Of a DNA stretch of 6,154 nucleotides, positions 5,884 through 6,154 are shown piece after piece. Location: contig JBKJLF010000877.1 in the NCBI GenBank assembly GCA_046597185.1, positions 1 through 6,154 on the forward strand, in the 5' to 3' direction. Position numbers and translations under genes: made by a program. How positions within the stretch are numbered: position 1 is the first letter of the stretch; each line of letters begins with the position of its first letter. Source of the stretch: CAMBDR01 sp046597185. GTDB taxonomy: Bacteria; Pseudomonadota; Gammaproteobacteria; Burkholderiales; Burkholderiaceae_D. The notes beneath the pieces are model-generated. The model ran no database searches. It worked only from the letters and a program-made list of their open reading frames with translations, and had not been told where the DNA came from.

Positions 5884-6154
5884 TCAAAGAATAAAAACTT
5901 TCTCGGAAGTCATCGTGAATCGAAGCGCGCCGATATTGAGTATCGACAGAGCACGTTGCACGTCAACAGGTAGCGCAGCCCCACTTGGCAACACGATGAA
6001 GCGCCGGGCATCCGCACCGGCATGAACCACAAGCTGTCCAATCGCGGTATACAAAGTCTGGCGTACCAGATTGGTTTTCACCTCGTAGATTTCCAGAATT
6101 TGATTTTTTGCATTACACACACCCAAATCAATCAGTTGGTTGTTGAAGGTTCTT
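5884..6154 (-). CDS. PD-(D/E)XK-like nuclease domain protein, C-terminal part (runs off right edge)
   Basis: Reading from the window edge, the minus strand gives RTFNNQLIDLGVCNAKNQIL, then EIYEVKTNLVRQTLYTAIGQL, ARRFIVLPSGAAL, VQRALSILNIGALRF and a stop at 5884-5886. The Asp of LIDLG followed by Glu-x-Lys in YEVKT, then a helix with Q-x-x-YTAIGQL and a hydrophobic IVLPS strand, is the order expected of a restriction-endonuclease-like core (D, ExK, then a helix carrying Gln). The gene continues beyond 6154, so the N-terminal domain that would name it is unseen. It lies on the same strand as the OLD/helicase remnants, 158 bases upstream of the OLD start, and may have been the first gene of that operon. 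The visible part shows no frame damage. Nuclease fold: fairly likely; exact family: not recognised. Confidence 0.6.
   Translation of the reverse strand, partial: RTFNNQLIDLGVCNAKNQILEIYEVKTNLVRQTLYTAIGQLVVHAGADARRFIVLPSGAALPVDVQRALSILNIGALRFTMTSEKVFIL

Overview
The window looks like an accessory region of a proteobacterial chromosome. GC content is roughly balanced by eye, and the gene families point to Beta- or Gammaproteobacteria; I cannot place it more precisely. Its main character is decay. Almost every recognisable gene is truncated, frameshifted, internally deleted or fused to a neighbour, and two different transposase remnants sit in the middle. Family assignments come from reading the translations and remembering the families; no search was run.

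Left part (1-3491, plus strand). Bases 1-307 carry the C-terminus of a GMC-family oxidoreductase with an apparent one-base frameshift near base 40. Bases 547-2044 hold a two-lobed phospholipase-D-like protein broken into three reading-frame pieces by a stretch of about 95 bp with no coding counterpart (about 1060-1155) and by an internal deletion near 1615. Next comes a small secreted protein (2072-2335), apparently cut short. Bases 2386-3491 hold a DUF1016/YhcG-type PD-(D/E)XK nuclease whose N- and C-terminal halves are in different frames.

Middle (about 3553-4335). The C-terminal end of an IS91-type transposase (plus strand) abuts, stop codon against stop codon, the C-terminal end of an IS630-type transposase (minus strand). 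The IS630 remnant contains three perfect in-frame copies of a 12-bp repeat. About 180 bp of unassigned sequence follows.

Right part (4336-6154, minus strand). Reading leftward, there is the C-terminal part of a protein with a PD-(D/E)XK-like motif that runs off the window edge, then an OLD-type ATPase/nuclease N-terminal half (Walker A present), then the C-terminal end of a UvrD-type helicase. The last two are joined out of frame at about 4805. This is what a large deletion would leave from an adjacent OLD-nuclease plus UvrD-helicase pair, the arrangement of class 2 OLD proteins and of the Gabija anti-phage system. Three nuclease-related loci plus transposase debris suggest a worn-out defence island. 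I infer that none of the broken genes makes a full-length product, and that a possible three-gene nuclease/OLD/helicase cassette is best studied in intact relatives.
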